Shown here one piece after another: positions 9,620 to 19,205 of a stretch of 35,953 bases of DNA. This DNA is from Sanchytrium tribonematis. Lineage: Eukaryota > Sanchytriomycota > Sanchytriomycetes > Sanchytriales > Sanchytriaceae. How positions within the stretch are numbered: position 1 is the stretch's first letter; each line of letters starts with the position of its first letter. The stretch lies in NCBI GenBank assembly GCA_018985235.1, contig JADGIG010000036.1, forward strand, positions 1 through 35,953, written 5' to 3'. A program made the position numbers and the translations under genes. The notes under the pieces are model-generated. The model saw only the letters and a list, made by a program, of their open reading frames with translations. It was not told the origin of the DNA and did no database searches.

Positions 9620-12600
9620 ATGATTGGACACTTTATCAAATCTACAGTTTTTGAAGTCTTCTTCTTGTTGGCTAAAGATAATGAAATAATTGACAAGCTG
9701 GTAGCAATTGGCCACCTGACAGATGTAGTGCAAAACTTGGCATATATTTTTTATTACACAATTCCATGGGGGAATCCTGTTTTCCAAAATATATGCATGT
9801 ATTTGAATTTGAATTTTAAAAACAATGTTGTTTTTGCAATTTCACTGTTATTCATCTTGTTATTCATTTTCAATTTCTCATATTTATGTTGGCAGGTTCA
9901 ATCAAATGGCAGTATACACACCACAAAGATCTTAGCCGTCACGAGGTATCAGTATGGTTTGCTTAGTACTTTACTGTTCTTTCCAACTTTAGAACAACTG
10001 TTAAATAACATAGAATTTGATACAGGCTTGGCATTGTTTATTGCTTTGGTATGTATTATGGTCTTAATTGTCTACTGCATTATTGTTTGCTTAGGGGCAT
10101 TCTTACTATTTTCTCCAACGCCGAATGTGAGATCTCATACAGGTAGAAATAGCCAGAGAATCGATTTATTTGAAATTTTGTTCAAAGTGTTCACTGCAAT
10201 CGGATTTGGATTTTTTGATCCTAAAATAGGATGTTTTGTTCTGCTCCTTGGTTGGACCATCTTGTATACATCCAGTTTCATCGCTCCTGCCTTTTATAAT
10301 TTCTCTAGCAATATTATTAGAAGTGGTTTTTTTCTTGGGCTTTTGATTTCTTCTTTGAGTTCAGTAGCAGTTACTTTTAATCCAAGTCGAAGGTACTATT
10401 CATGTTATTTAATGATTGTTGGATTTATTTTGAGTTCATTAGTTGGAATGATTATCTATTATTTTTACATAAAATCTAGAAAACTACCTCCTGGAATTTT
10501 TTTCTACGCGCTGAAATGCATTGAATCACGAGGGTCAAGTTCAAGTATTAAATATCGAAGTATGCTTCGAAATATAACTGATGAATGGATTAGTACCATG
10601 TGGAGCCCATTGGAAGTTGTGAATGTAATTCAGATACTATGTAATATCGTTTACTCTAAAAATAAGGAAAGTTTTATACACTCCTTGGTCATGAATCAAG
10701 AGGAAGATGAAAATGAAAAAGAGAATGAAGTTTTAGAGGCAGATGTAGTAGAAAAACGAGAGGGGCGAAAAGATGAGAAACTGCTTTACAAAATATCAAT
10801 TAACTTCAATGAGATCGCAAGACTAGTTTGTTTACAAGTGTATGAATCTGGGAAAAACAGATTCGAGACCTCCACATGGATTTCTGCACAATATCTTATG
10901 TTTCTGGAATTTTCAAACGATATATTTCCCAACTTAAAAAACTTGAGGAGTTTGAAATTTCATGCAGAAGAATTATTGAATCGAACGTTTTTAGAGGAAA
11001 AATCAATTGATGTTCATTATGTATTGTTCTCGTTTTACAAAATGAAGGTATTTGAAAAAGCAAGAACTAAAAAAGGATATTTGAAAAAGGTTGTTGATAT
11101 TGTTGCTTTTCAACACGACAAAGATAAATTTATTGAAAATCTTCATCTTGTGATTAATTCTGGAAAACAATTGGTATCCCTTCTTGAAAAAAACCTTTTA
11201 ACATTTGATTTGTTCGTATCTATTTCTTCTGATTTCCAAATGCATTGGAACCTCGCGAAAGAATATTTGAAAAAAGGCCTTAATCGAGAACCGATGTCAG
11301 GGGAGCTTTTGCTCCTGTTCAAAGAGTCAACTTTTATTTTTGATAAAAACAAGGATTTAGGATTTTATCTAAATTCAGTTATGAATGCAAATGCTAGGGC
11401 AAGCGAAGAAAAATTATTGGGAAGTCTAGAAGACAACGAAATAATGATAGAGAAACATAAAAAATCATTATTTCAGACTCGAAATCACCTACCCATGCAC
11501 TTGGCAAGAGTTTATAAATTTTCGGAAGTATTTTTCAGAACACAATTTATTCTAGCATTGTTATTGTACGTATCATTCTTCTGCTTAGTATTGTTCTATT
11601 TGAAAGATCAAGACTTATTTCTTATCAAAGAAAACTATAAAGTTCTGACATACGGAATTAGTTGCCAATCATTTTTTTATAACAAATTTTCTTTTCAATA
11701 TCTTCAGAACAGTTCTTTTTTTCAGGCTTGCGGTGATGACGTTATGTATATGAAGGCTGAATGGAAAGAAATATTGACCTCAGACTATCTCAAGCAATTA
11801 AAACCCAGTCCATTCGAACTAAATGTGACCAACTTTGATAATGATTTGGAGTATACATCATTTGGTATTCAAAATGGCGATTTTCAATGGAATGCGAACA
11901 ATTTTCTAAAAGACACCTCACAGGATATCAATATCAATCAAAATATGGCATTTATTAATCAGAACTATCTAGAGTTTTTTAAATCTATTCACGAGACAAG
12001 TGAATCTAAGTTTGACGCATTACTGGCCAAATTTTTGGTTTATTTTGGCGCTTTCTACTTTTTATTAATTGTCTCTCTATTTCCCATGAGTTACTATCTC
12101 TACAATTCTATTAAGCTGGATATGTATTTGAGATTTATGTAGGAAGGTAGATGAAAATTGTTTTTCGTATTCACAAGAAGCTATTAGGTTTAAATTTGAC
12201 CTTGACTATCTGTACCAAATAAGCCTAAAAACCGTTGACAAGTGGTCAAAAGCCACGTCTGAGTATGTGCAGACTTATGATATAACCCGAAATCTCAAAT
12301 TGAAACTTCTAATTCTATTAATGTTATATTTAGGATCTGCAGGAGTAGCATATTATATTCAAAATAGTGCTAGTGATTTATTAGGAAGATACTATGATGC
12401 CGCAGTTTGGATGAGAGTGAGGACATACTACGATTATGCACTTATCTCAAGTGCATCCTACTTTGTGCAAATGCAGCTTAGTAACAATAGCCAGGATATC
12501 ATCCTGAGGGCAAAAAATGCCATGATTTATAATCTCGAGGCTCATAAAAATGTAACCTCATCATTTTTTAAAGGATTGACAGTAGAGGGAGTTTCTATAT

Positions 12601-13055
12601 TGAATGGCACTTCACCTGCAGAGTTCTGGAATATGGAAGATACCAAATTGTATTTTGGCAATAATTGTGTAGAACTGACCAATTGCAACTCTCCTGTACT
12701 TGGTCATCGTGGAATAATGATGACCTCTAAATTATTAAAGTCTATCAGCAATTTGCAGTGGAGTGATGACATAGTTCTTTACCAATTGTCAATTCTTGAA
12801 TCTTCACGATATCTTGATTCCCAATTACGCTTTCTAGAAAAAATTGATATTGAATTCGAGAGTAGATACCAATTTGTAGAAGACGCGTGTGGTTTTATGA
12901 TTGGAATTTGCATTTTGATGCTACTAGTTGTTTACAAATTGTCCATGAGAACCATTAAGCAACTCGCTAGAACTCATAATCGAATAAAAATATTGAAGGA
13001 GATATGTGTCGGAACAGCGGTTGGCCAGGAATCTCTCAAGAATATTGCTGAATAA
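9620..13055 (+). CDS. TmcB-like multi-membrane protein, two exons
   Basis: Exons 9620-12123 and 12143-13055 give 1138 residues. Seen: about six hydrophobic segments in residues 60-290, a long soluble middle with acidic low-complexity part (NQEEDENEKENEV) and a helical-repeat-like element (PMSGELLLLFKEST), a TM near 645-667, a polar loop, a TM near 800-825, then after the splice another TM (LKLLILLMLYLGSAG), a loop with N-glycosylation sites and a last TM (GFMIGICILMLLVVY). This architecture matches the Tiny macrocysts TmcB/TmcC-like family found in Dictyostelium and zoosporic fungi, often sensory or cyclase-linked; here no cyclase or kinase domain follows. Function unknown. Without splicing the gene looks like two separate reading frames; the 19-nt intron joins them via an ATG codon split AT|G. 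Confidence 0.8.
12124..12142 (+). other. 19-nt spliceosomal intron in the TmcB-like gene (phase 2)
   Basis: Sequence GTATTTGAGATTTATGTAG. Removal joins ...SIKLDM to KVDENCFSY and keeps one frame open for a further 300 codons. The intron's own terminal TAG is the stop codon if it is retained. TTTAT places an A at position 14, as in the other two introns, but this branch site is weaker. Confidence 0.85.
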
Positions 13056-13129
13056 ATTCATGTTCTACAAGGAACGCACTCTAAAATTAACAAATGAGAG
13101 CCTGTTTAGTTGTTTTTTTTTCATTTCAG

Positions 13130-13336
13130 CTAATCAAAATTTATAGAATAATTAATCGAAAAGTTTGAAAGGGTATCAACGTATTTACTTAAATAGAAGT
13201 ACATGATCATGTAGCCGGGAAGGTACTCCACCTCTTCTTTGTTTTTATGGATAAAGATCAGAGATCGAATTAAAGTGAATGCTGAGAACTTACCCACCTC
13301 TTGCTGATACAAAACTAAACTGATATTAATAGGATG
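13130..13336 (-). pseudogene. Orphan coding fragment at the edge of the host block
   Basis: A minus-strand frame without ATG at its start, reading NISLVLYQQEVGKFSAF, then IRSLIFIHKNKEEVEYLP and ending KYVDTLSNFSINYSINFD before a TAG. Residue use is varied and looks protein-like, and its stop is only 74 bp from the stop of the TmcB-like gene, as in other convergent pairs here. I do not recognise it. It may be the last exon of a host gene whose remainder was displaced by the transposons that begin just to its right, or a relic. Confidence 0.35.
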
Positions 13337-13366
13337 AGTTGTACGAGTTATAAAGTCTTTGGCAGC

Positions 13367-14068
13367 TCAACTCTTCCCGAGAGAGGAAATGGATTATTAG
13401 TTTGGGATCATGCAAGCGCTCATACTGGACCAGAAATTGAATTATACTTCCAGAATAAAAATATTAATGTTATTAAAGTTCCGGCAGGAACAACAGGTTA
13501 TTGTCAGTTGCAGATGTTGGTTTGATTAAAAGTTTTGAGGCAGACATTTGAAAATCAATTTTAGACTTCTATAATGAACAAGTGGATGAATTTCAAGCAG
13601 ACCCAAACAAGCTAAAAATCTTCCAAAAACCAGGAATTGTAAAATTTAGAGACTGAATTGTCTTTGAATGGGCAAAATTGACTCCTGAGATTATTGAAAA
13701 AACTTTAAAAACTTGTTATTTGACTAAAAACGTTGAGAAATTACATATGGCAAAAGTAACTGGCTTAGGTAGTTTTTTAAAATTTAGGTTCACAATTCAA
13801 TGCATCATTTAAGCGTTTTTCAGTTTCAAATGCACTTTTAAAAGGATAAACATACTCGATGACTGCAGAAGAGTTCAAAATACACAATTTGATGAAGATG
13901 TTCCTCGATTTGAAGCACAAGAAGAAACCATTGATTTAACTGGTAAAAATGAATAAATATATGAATTAAGTAATTATTTATTGAGTTGAGTATACTGGCG
14001 AAATTACTCACTCAAGTCCCCCAGGGAAGTTAAGCTGGTAAAGATTTTATATGGGTAACAGTGCATTA
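13367..14068 (+). mobile_element. Pogo-like DNA transposon relic, copy A (5'-truncated)
   Basis: Contains the second half of a DDE_1 (pogo/Tigger superfamily) transposase. Seen: LLVWDHASAHTG with the second catalytic Asp, then VPAGTTGYCQ and, after a frameshift, DVGLIKSFEADI with the third Asp, then KSILDFYNEQVDEF and the tail IVFEWAKLTPEIIEKTLKT. Two in-frame TGAs (13549-13551, 13654-13656) interrupt it. The part before LLVWDH, including helix-turn-helix and first Asp, is missing. The right end (gggtaacagtgcatta, 14053-14068) looks like a degraded version of the copy B inverted repeat, and the preceding CCCCCAGGG block resembles the CCCGGGGG block of copy B. Dead element. Confidence 0.7.
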
Positions 14069-14110
14069 AAAAAGCGATTAACAAGGAAAGACTTCAAAAA
14101 GCTCTTGATA

Positions 14111-14122
14111 AAGTGTTTACCC
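14111..14122 (+). repeat. Left terminal inverted repeat of pogo copy B
   Basis: AAGTGTTTACCC, preceded by TA. Perfect reverse complement of 15637-15648. Confidence 0.75.
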
Positions 14123-14168
14123 CCCGGAAAATTGAATAGATTTTAGTAAATACTTTTTGTAACCAAAA

Positions 14169-14345
14169 ATGGCAGACAAAAAGCAGACACCGGTAGAGAC
14201 TAAAAGAAAAGCTTTGCACAAGCATCCCAGACCAAAAGGCGCTACTTTCTGCACCAGCTCATCTAAAGAACCCCAAAGAAATTTCCAGAAAATAGAATAC
14301 AACTCCAAAGACGATATTGGAGAAAAAATGCGCAAAATATTTTAA
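14169..14345 (+). pseudogene. Basic N-terminal piece of pogo copy B
   Basis: A 58-residue frame beginning ATG 58 bp inside the left repeat: MADKKQTPVETKRKALHKHP, continuing with basic and polar residues to KMRKIF and a TAA. Position and basic character fit the N-terminus of the element's transposase; no family motif is visible in it. The following bases read LAPLGHNMKFASIKETTIE in another frame and may continue it. Confidence 0.4.
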
Positions 14346-14487
14346 ATTTTAAAGGGAAAAAAACGCGAAAATTGGCACCACTTGGACATAATATGAAATT
14401 TGCGAGTATCAAAGAAACTACTATTGAAAGAATCAAGTTTATGATGGATTGAAAAATGGTTATTAATTAAAAAAATGGATTGGAAAA

Positions 14488-15539
14488 TGGATTGAAAACC
14501 AGAAATTAGAATGTGTATTAGATGATTCTTTCAAAATATCATTAAACTGGTACAAAGCAATGCTAAAAAGAAATGGATTAATCAACAGATTATCTACTTA
14601 ATCCACTAAAAAAGAAAATATGGAACTGGCAAATTCGGCTGCACAATACATTTATGATGTTAGAAAAGAATCTGCAATTACACGGAAGACAATATTTTAT
14701 TTATAGATGAAATCGTTATTTGGATGGATGTTGGGAAACCGAAGCCTGTTGCGAAAAAAGAGGCATATGTAGTTCCTTGTTTCCAATGAAAAAACAAGTG
14801 CTACATTTATGATTGCAAAAAAGAAAAATGGATCAAAAATTATACCATTTATTGTAAATGCAAAAAGTGCAGCTAAATTAGACACCATTGAGATCAAAGA
14901 AGATTGTGTTATGGAATATACTAAAAAGGGATGGGTAACTCAATCATTATTAGTCAAATATTTAAATTACATTTTAACATTTGGAAATGCATTGCTCATT
15001 TGGGATCATTGTTCAGCACATGGAGCATCTAAATCAGGAAACACTATGAGTGAATTTTTAGACAATAAGAAACCAAATGCTTATATGTTCCAAAAGGCGC
15101 AACTGGGTATTGTCAAGTAGCAATTATTAGATTTTTAAAGTGTAATATCAGAAAGTCTATCAGAGCCTTTTATACTAAACAAGTTCACAATTTATGGAAA
15201 AATTCTGAGTTGTCAAAAGTATTATATAAACCACTTATTGGTAATTTGAGAAATGGATTGTAGAGCATTGGAATCAAGTTCCACTTTCCATTATTAAAAA
15301 TGGTTTAAAAACACGTTACTACAGTGAAACTATTGGAGATTTGCACATTGGAAAAAGACCAAATGTTTGACCCAGTTATGGCTTCTTTAACTAGAGGTCC
15401 AGCATATTCTGACTCATTTGATTTTTACGATGATATTGAGGTTACTGATGAAGGATTTCCAGTTTATGACTTTGAAAATCAAACTGAAGAGTCAGAAGTG
15501 ATGGTTTGCTCATTGTTAAGTGAAGAAGAAATTTATTGA
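14488..15539 (+). pseudogene. Broken DDE_1 (pogo-type) transposase of copy B
   Basis: Cut-and-paste transposase in at least four frame pieces. Seen: CENP-B/Tc5-type helix-turn-helix (LDDSFKISLNWYKAMLKRN), a TAA and a TAG in it, then FIDEIVIWMDVGKP with the first Asp (14706-14708), KKKNGSKIIPFIVNAKS, LLIWDHCSAHG with the second Asp (15004-15006), about 99 residues later. After a frame break the region that holds the third Asp in copy A (DVGLIK) reads VAIIRFLK here, so the third catalytic residue seems lost. It then continues KSIRAFYTKQV, EKWIVEHWNQVPL, and an acidic tail ending SLLSEEEIY (15537-15539 TGA). The tail from 15324 is in a further frame. Not functional. Confidence 0.7.
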
Positions 15540-15636
15540 TTTGATAGAACTTTTTTATTATGGGGGGATTGTATTTTTATAGTCAAAATCTTATCCCATT
15601 CTCCCGGGGGAATTTATTAGGAGGAAGGAATTGGAT

Positions 15637-15648
15637 GGGTAAACACTT
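15637..15648 (-). repeat. Right terminal inverted repeat of pogo copy B
   Basis: GGGTAAACACTT, followed by TA. Perfect reverse complement of the left repeat. Confidence 0.75.
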
Positions 15649-16093
15649 TATTACTTTCTGAGGTGATGTTTGTGGTTGATTGACTTCACTTGAATGATCC
15701 GCTGCTATTTAAAAGAACGATGTCTTATTAAGAATTGTGTGCAGGATGATGTAATCACATGGGATCCTGTTTGTGCTGTTGGTGACACTTCAGATGTTCG
15801 AGTGTGTGACATTGTACCGATAACTTAGTGTACGATGTCAAGTTTTAAAAAGAAATAGAGTAAGCGAAGATACTGAGTTAGAATGAGTTTAAATAATTTC
15901 TTTGAATTAAAGGACTTATAATATAGTCAATGGTGTGTCAGGAAAAAATAGAAGGAACGCTGAATGGCACAATGACCACAATGGAAGCCGAATTGGTTTA
16001 ATTCCAAACACGACAAAAAAGTCAAATGAAAAAGAAATTAGAGACCAAATACGGGTGTATCATAAACAGATTGAATAAGAACATCTTTTCAAG
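15649..16093. other. Spacer between two transposons
   Basis: No open frame with a recognisable motif on either strand and no structural RNA that I can see. It separates the pogo copy B right end from the left inverted repeat of the tyrosine-recombinase element. Confidence 0.5.
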
Positions 16094-16114
16094 ATCGGGA
16101 ATTTCTATCGGGAA
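16094..16114 (+). repeat. Left inverted repeat: two ATCGGGAA units
   Basis: Two directly repeated ATCGGGAA octamers, starts 13 bp apart, 25 bp upstream of the recombinase ATG. Reverse complement matches 18109-18129 at 19 of 21 bases. Confidence 0.65.
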
Positions 16115-16139
16115 ATAAAATAAATATTTTTTGAAACAT

Positions 16140-18008
16140 ATGCCATCTCTTCAATCTTCTCCCAAGAAGGGAAATCTGGATAGTCTATTATTAACTCAAA
16201 TGAATACTCGTATGGAGAGTACAAATGAAAAATATGGAACTTGCATTAATGTATTTATTAAATTTTGTAATGAGAATGAATTCGATTATGAAACGATTTC
16301 AAATCGAACACCCGTCATTATTGCTGGCTTTCTTGAGTATGTTTCTTTTGTCAGAGCTAATAAAGTGTTGAAAGATACATCCTGTGTTTCCTATATTAAT
16401 GCAATAAAGATGTTTATCGAGATAAGTTATTTTGCGATTGGGATATGGCTCTGGAACCATCTCTGTACCTGAAGGAACAAATTAATAAAATATCAAGTTT
16501 AAAAGATGCCGAGGATCAGTCTGAAAGTGATCATTTAGATGACTTGTTAGAATCTGAGTTTGGTGCATTTGCACTGGAAATTAGGCAAATTCCATTAAAA
16601 GAAGACAGTAGAGAATTAAAAGGCGATCCATTTAGTTCAAGATTCTTAAAACGATTTTGCAGTGGAATCCAAAGAGAATTAGCTAGGTTGGATAAAAATA
16701 AAAAATCAGCCAATATTTTTACTGTAAATGATTTGGTGCAGATTGAAGAATCATGGAACTTGTCAACTGTTTGTAATGGTGAATTGCTGTATTTAAAAAC
16801 ATTTATTTTAACTGGTTTTTGGTTGTGGTTAAGATTTAACGATTTACAAAAATTACAATGGGAATCTATAAAAAGAAATTTGCTAGATGTAGAACTAGAC
16901 ACCACATTTAAATATCACAAGATTTTCCTACATGCCAGAAAACATGATGACTCTACAACAATAAGAAATTTATATAAACGAGTACATAAATCTGAATTGC
17001 CATTTTGTGTATTTAACTGTTTAAATTTACTTAAAGAATATGTATCAAAAAATAGAGAGATCAAGGATACAGATTTAGTGTTTCCTAATTATAAAATAGA
17101 GAAAAATTGTTTATTAATTAGCGATTTCACCCAACATTTGGAATCTAGATTCTTTTGTGGTACTTTAATCTAATATAGGTCGAATAAATAAATTACTAAT
17201 TGAAGTAGGAGTATCCGACGGTAATAAGTATACAACCCATGCTATGCGTCGCAGTCAATATATGGTATTTTTTGCACCAAATACACTTACTTTGGATGCA
17301 GAGGCAAACTTTGGTGGATGGGGTGAGGGTTTATCGGGGAAACGTATGTTGAGTGTGTATTTGATTAATAACTCCTTGGATAGTGATTTGGCAATTACAG
17401 ATGGTTTGAGACCAACCCCTCGTCTAATGGAACACAAATATTTTCTAAATATGACACCAATTCCAATTGCAATCAGATAAAATGCATGTTAGAAGAGTTT
17501 AAGAATGAGTTAATTAGTGCTCTTGTAGGTAAAATTGTAGTTGCCACGACATTAGATCATGAAAATACACCAAATGAAAGTAATCGGGGTGTTACAAGGG
17601 ACACTTTAGAAAATTTAAATTTAGAAGCAGGTTTGGCAGAGACTCAATGCCCTTTAATACCTAAAAGTACCTTCAAAACATGTAATGCCTGCTAATTTGC
17701 TCTTCTTTCATATTACAATCAAGGGGTTTAACGAGCAAATATTTCTCAAATACACCAAATTGGACAAATGTTTATTTCATTTTGTACCAATCGTCAATTG
17801 GGGGGATAATATGGTTGTTACTAAGACATTGAGTAATCGTATTAGAAAAAGAATGAGAATTCTTGAGTATTTCCAAACAAGAGGTGAGGATCAGTACATG
17901 GAATTAACATCGGGTATGACAGCTGCACAAATTCCATTATTAATTTCACTACCAAGAAAAATGCGGGAAGGAAATCAAGAAAGAAGTCTACTTCATCACT
18001 TGAGTTAG
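16140..18008 (+). pseudogene. Tyrosine recombinase (Crypton-type) in several frames
   Basis: A site-specific DNA recombinase of the integrase/Crypton class. Starting ATG at 16140 (MPSLQSSPKKGNLDSLL). Seen: a core-binding-like N-terminal domain (YGTCINVFIKFCNENEFDY, VSYINAIKMF), a frameshift near 16415 to YRDKLFCDWDMALEPSLY, then TGFWLWLRFNDLQKLQW with the first catalytic Arg (16832-16834); another frame break near 17165; then THAMRRSQYM with His (17238-17240) and Arg (17247-17249), FGGWGEG with the Trp, and VYLINNS with the candidate Tyr (17358-17360). A C-terminal extension follows in two more frames (EEFKNELISALVGK; NWGDNMVVTKTLSNRIRKRM) up to 18008. The catalytic residues R, H-x-x-R, W, Y are all present, but at least four frame breaks make it dead. 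Confidence 0.75.
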
Positions 18009-18108
18009 ATTTAGTAAGTGAAGATGACAACTAAATAATTTAGTAGTAAATATGTATGGTTATATTTTCTGTTTTGATATTTACTACTGTTTATATGTGA
18101 AAGTTTGA

Positions 18109-18129
18109 TTCCCGATATTAATTCCCGAT
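18109..18129 (-). repeat. Right inverted repeat: two TTCCCGAT units
   Basis: Two TTCCCGAT octamers 12-13 bp apart, the mirror of the left repeat, about 100 bp after the end of the recombinase relic. Confidence 0.65.
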
Positions 18130-18160
18130 ATGGTATAAATTCACAAGGAGTTTCTGCAAC

Positions 18161-18170
18161 ATCGGGAATT
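18161..18170 (+). repeat. Additional ATCGGGAATT site
   Basis: A fifth copy of the motif in the left-end orientation. With AATTCCCGAT at 18120-18129 it forms a 10-bp perfect inverted repeat around a 31-bp loop. A weaker copy (TTCCCGAACTTCTCCCG) starts at 18272. Confidence 0.5.
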
Positions 18171-19089
18171 TATTTAAATCTTCAATTCGCGTCGCATAGA
18201 CATATAAAATGCATCAATGGAATGCTAGTAATGATAAGAGTTGATTACAGTTTAAAGATAATTTATTTTTATTCCCGAACTTCTCCCGTATATACACATT
18301 GATGCAGCAAAGGCAGCACAAGAGAACATAATCAATTGAAGATTGATGCCACCATGTTGCTTGAAATAGGAATAAATGAGGCGATGGTAGGGCCATATCA
18401 GCACTTACCACAGCATTAGATGACCCAAATCTTGCACAAACTGTTTTCAATCTTTTTAATTACATTGATGGAACTGTAGTAGGGCGTGGTGTTAAATTTT
18501 ACAATATTTGAATAAACAGACCAAAGATACATTTTGATTTGCCTGATTTAAAATTGAATTGACCAGGATGACTTTCCAGGACTTTTTTGCAATTCAATAC
18601 CTTGATGTTTTATAAAAGTAAGGTATTGGAATTGCACTAATTTTGCGCAATATTTTAGCAATCATTGTGGCTAATTGAAAACTTGTTAAGTGTAATGCAA
18701 CATCGAATGACAAACTCGGCTCTACCATTTATCTTCTTTGCAAATGCGTTTTGGACATGATTACCCCCAAGCGCTGAGGCTAGAGGGATCTAAATAAAAG
18801 GTAACAACAGGATTATTGTATACGCAGTCCCCAACTGTGTGTTCACAATTGTCTGGCTGGTTTAACTCTGAAAAAGACTTGCACGGGAAATTCTGGCGTA
18901 GTCGCATAGACATTTACCCGGCTATTGCATCGGCCTAATTCTTTGTTTATCAGTACTATTTATCCAATGCAAACTTGTTTACTATTGATGTAATACCTTT
19001 GACACGTCTTTGCGTGATCTGCGAAATGTTTTTCCAATTGCGGCTTGTTATTTTATTAAATTCTTTCCTTCAAAGGCAACTATTGCTAC
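18171..19089. other. Gene-free stretch with traces of coding sequence
   Basis: The plus strand at about 18408-18600 reads coherently (LTTALDDPNLAQTVFNLFNY, then RPKIHFDLPDLKLN) with three in-frame TGAs, so it is a decayed frame of unknown origin. From 18640 to 19089 I see nothing identifiable; base composition is less AT-rich than the surroundings. Confidence 0.4.
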
Positions 19090-19205
19090 CGTGTCTTCTA
19101 AAACTCTGTTAACGTGCATTTAAAGCTCTGACATATACTTTATCTCCAATGTTTAGATTTTGATTGTTTTTGTTCTTGTTAATTTCTTCAAATCTATCCC
19201 CTGAT
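19090..19205 (-). pseudogene. Possible Ty3/gypsy integrase C-terminal fragment
   Basis: Minus strand reads NKNKNNQNLNIGDKVYVRAL followed by NAR and a TAA. The pattern xIGDxVxVR is typical of the C-terminal barrel of retrotransposon integrases. It is short and isolated, so the call is weak. Confidence 0.35.

Larger units (their letters stand above)
14111..15648 (+). mobile_element. Pogo-like DNA transposon, copy B, with TIRs and TA duplication
   Basis: A 1538-bp element bounded by 12-bp perfect inverted repeats (AAGTGTTTACCC at 14111-14122; GGGTAAACACTT at 15637-15648) flanked on both sides by TA (14109-14110 and 15649-15650), the target preferred by the Tc1/mariner/pogo superfamily. It lies 42 bp right of copy A in the same orientation. 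Inside are pieces of a CENP-B-type helix-turn-helix and a DDE_1 transposase in several frames. Confidence 0.8.
16094..18129 (+). mobile_element. Crypton-like tyrosine-recombinase element framed by inverted repeats
   Basis: A decayed tyrosine-recombinase gene lies between two 21-bp imperfect inverted repeats (16094-16114 and 18109-18129, 19 of 21 positions matching). There are no reverse transcriptase or other retroelement domains between them, so it resembles Crypton DNA transposons rather than DIRS elements; classical Cryptons lack inverted termini, so the repeats are unusual. Element limits are my inference from the repeats. Confidence 0.6.

Noticed and set aside
16405-17180. Frame breaks of the tyrosine recombinase as further 19-nt introns
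   Set aside because: No GTA...TAG 19-mer lies at the breaks, and there are too many breaks plus stops; decay is simpler.
18105-18302. Possible small gene downstream of the recombinase
   Set aside because: Its first third is the TTCCCGAT repeat region and the rest has no protein-like features.
18191-18913. 13-mer GTCGCATAGACAT at 18191 and 18901
   Set aside because: A shared 13-mer pair is expected by chance several times in 36 kb, and the flanks do not match.
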